The notes below the pieces were generated by a model. That model worked only from the letters and a program-made list of their open reading frames with translations, had not been told where the DNA came from and made no database searches. 64,000 nucleotides of DNA from Clostridia bacterium (GTDB lineage: Bacteria; Bacillota_A; Clostridia; Oscillospirales; CAG-272). Within the stretch, counting starts at the first letter, position 1. Each line of letters opens with the position of its first letter. The stretch spans positions 39,204 to 103,203 of the forward strand of contig JAFTKI010000070.1 in NCBI GenBank assembly GCA_017453335.1, given 5' to 3'. The position numbers were made by a program, and so were the translations under genes. Of the stretch, positions 62,803-64,000 are shown in pieces.

Positions 62803-63687
62803 ATGATGAATTTTTTGAAAGGGATCGTGGTCGGTGTCGGAGGCATCACACCCGGACTGAGCGGAAGTGTTCTTTTGGTCATTTTCGGACTTTATCAAAA
62901 AACGATCGACGCCGTTGGAAACCTGTTCAAAGATTTTAAGAAAAACCTCCTGTTCCTGATTCCGCTTGTGCTGGGAATGGGTCTTGGACTTGTTGGCTTC
63001 AGCGTAGTGGCAGACTTTTTTCTGGAAAACTATGAAATGCAAACGCGCGTGTTTTTCCTCGGTCTTGTGATCGGAACCCTTCCCCTTTTTTATAAGGAAG
63101 TGAAAAAAGAGGGCTTTTCCAAAAAATATTATATCTACATGGCTGTTGCGGCAGCAGCAGGTCTCTCTCTCCTGTTTTTCGGTCAGAATCTCTTCCCTGC
63201 GGTGGAGGATCCCAATTTCCTGCAATCCATGTTCTTAGGGGTTGCCGTTGCAGGTGCTTTCATCGTTCCCGGGGTGGACAGCGCGGTAATTCTTTCGTCG
63301 CTGGGACTCTATACCCTGTTTGTCAGCTCGGTTGCAAGCTTGGATTTTTCGGTCTTGATCCCCGCGGGCATCGGTCTTGTAATCGCCGCGTTGGTCATTT
63401 CCTTCGTGATGAGCCGCTTGCTCAAGCATTTCTACACGGCTACCTTTTCCACCATTTTCGGTCTTTTTATATCGATCATCCCAAGCGTTATCCTGGAAGC
63501 AGAGCCCGAAACCAAGAGCCGTTGGAGCCATATTCTGACGGTTGAACAGGATGTTGGCAGCTACGTTCTCTTGATTGCCCTGTTTGCACTGGGGTTTGTT
63601 CTTTCGTTCTATCTTGGAGATATCAAGAAGAACAACGAACGCATCCGAACGCTTTTTGGCAAAAAAGCTCCGAAAAATGAAGATTGA
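62803..63687 (+). CDS. DUF368 membrane protein (undecaprenyl-phosphate transporter family)
   Basis: A 294-residue protein with eight to nine hydrophobic segments. The family motif GITPGLSGSVLLVIFGLYQ appears near residue 15, and an inverted second copy AFIVPGVDSAVILSSLGLY in the middle. DUF368 proteins have recently been described as carriers that return undecaprenyl phosphate across the membrane. That would support cell-wall synthesis here. It is monocistronic with a strong terminator. Confidence 0.88.
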   Translation: MMNFLKGIVVGVGGITPGLSGSVLLVIFGLYQKTIDAVGNLFKDFKKNLLFLIPLVLGMGLGLVGFSVVADFFLENYEMQTRVFFLGLVIGTLPLFYKEVKKEGFSKKYYIYMAVAAAAGLSLLFFGQNLFPAVEDPNFLQSMFLGVAVAGAFIVPGVDSAVILSSLGLYTLFVSSVASLDFSVLIPAGIGLVIAALVISFVMSRLLKHFYTATFSTIFGLFISIIPSVILEAEPETKSRWSHILTVEQDVGSYVLLIALFALGFVLSFYLGDIKKNNERIRTLFGKKAPKNED

Positions 63688-63726
63688 TGCTATATTATGG
63701 AATATTCTCAATAAACCCTACATGAT

Positions 63727-63770
63727 AAAAAACGTGATTTGGACTCTTTAAGAGCCAAATCACGTTTTTT
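63727..63770. terminator. Terminator after the DUF368 gene
   Basis: A 16-bp stem AAAAAACGTGATTTGG with its complement and a twelve-base loop, with T runs on both strands. Confidence 0.85.
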
Positions 63771-63876
63771 GTGGTCTAAATAACCCCCTGGTTCTACCAG
63801 GAATCGGGAAACGAGAGGAGCTACAAATACATCGGGCGAGCTAAAAACAAGCTCGAAAGAAAGCCTCGTCAGATTG

Positions 63877-64000
63877 TCAAGCCAAGTGCAACACTTTTTT
63901 CAAAAAATCATTTGGAGACAAAAAACCAAGGCATTTACGCGGGCGATTGTTAATTAAAGAAACAACAGCATCCAACTGTTCCTGCGTCACCTTATTGAAA
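63877..64000 (-). mobile_element. 3' end of an IS30-family transposase gene
   Basis: The last 40 codons of a minus-strand frame entering from the right edge. The protein end contains INNRPRKCLGFLSPNDF and KKVLHLA, matching the C-terminus of IS30-type transposases (the Asn-Arg-Pro-Arg block holds the catalytic Glu/DDE neighbourhood). The stop is TGA at 63877-63879. The IS end should lie between 63771 and 63877; I could not fix its inverted repeat. The short hairpin CCTGG-TTCTA-CCAGG lies at about 63788. Confidence 0.8.

Noticed and set aside
892..63879. Genome-wide reassignment of TGA to Trp
   Set aside because: TGA ends about half of the genes at conserved C-termini, so it is a normal stop here.

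Overview
The window looks like chromosomal DNA of a spore-forming Clostridia-type Firmicute, probably from the Oscillospirales/Christensenellales neighbourhood; no 16S gene is present to fix this. The evidence is: both dipicolinate synthase subunits; a SpoVB-like flippase; a short-form HisG that needs HisZ; a YerC/TrpR-type regulator heading the his operon; the rplU-prp-rpmA operon with the cleavable L27 N-terminus; the xseA-xseB-ispA-tlyA-nadK-argR-recN order; and many TTGACA-N17-TATAAT promoters.

Layout. 1-1.9 kb: sugar nucleotidyltransferase and galE (partial). 1.9-9.9 kb: a complete ten-gene his operon on the minus strand behind one promoter with a candidate operator. 10-12.8 kb: a large secreted protein with Cys-containing repeats. 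13-15.2 kb: PfkB-type kinase and sorbose-1-phosphate reductase-like dehydrogenase. 15.5-24.8 kb: yebC, argS, ybaK, recN, argR, nadK, tlyA, ispA, xseB, xseA. 25-28.9 kb: Kae1-like protein, nusB, amidase, radA. 28.9-29.1 kb: an unassigned small-RNA gene. 29.5-32.3 kb: polA and rubredoxin. 32.6-37.7 kb: flippase, dpaB, dpaA, comEC. 37.8-44.6 kb: acyl carrier protein, NAD synthetase, a zinc-ribbon protein, DUF3737, DUF1854 and its ABC exporter. 44.8-46 kb: ribosomal-protein operon. 46.1-50.6 kb: membrane protein, SGNH hydrolase, lipoprotein, radical SAM protein, aminotransferase. 50.7-54.4 kb: nuclease-helicase, LRR lipoprotein, tRNA(CAU). 54.6-62.2 kb: accessory module of two duplicated ABC transporters, a two-component system and small membrane proteins. 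62.2-64 kb: DNA glycosylase, DUF368 transporter and the 3' end of an IS30-type transposase.

How the parts work together. The his operon is a full PRPP-to-histidine pathway that probably controls itself through its first gene. L21, Prp and L27 form a unit in which Prp trims L27. The 54.6-62.2 kb module looks like a peptide or antibiotic sensing and export system.

Oddities. Three genes have single in-frame stops: nadK (TAG), an ABC permease (TGA where its paralogue has Trp) and a small membrane protein (TGA). None of 63 gene ends that I read uses TAG. NadE has Gly where the glutaminase Cys nucleophile is expected. Several MITE-like or hairpin repeats sit between genes. All coordinates, motifs and stop codons were read by eye; no database search or folding was run.
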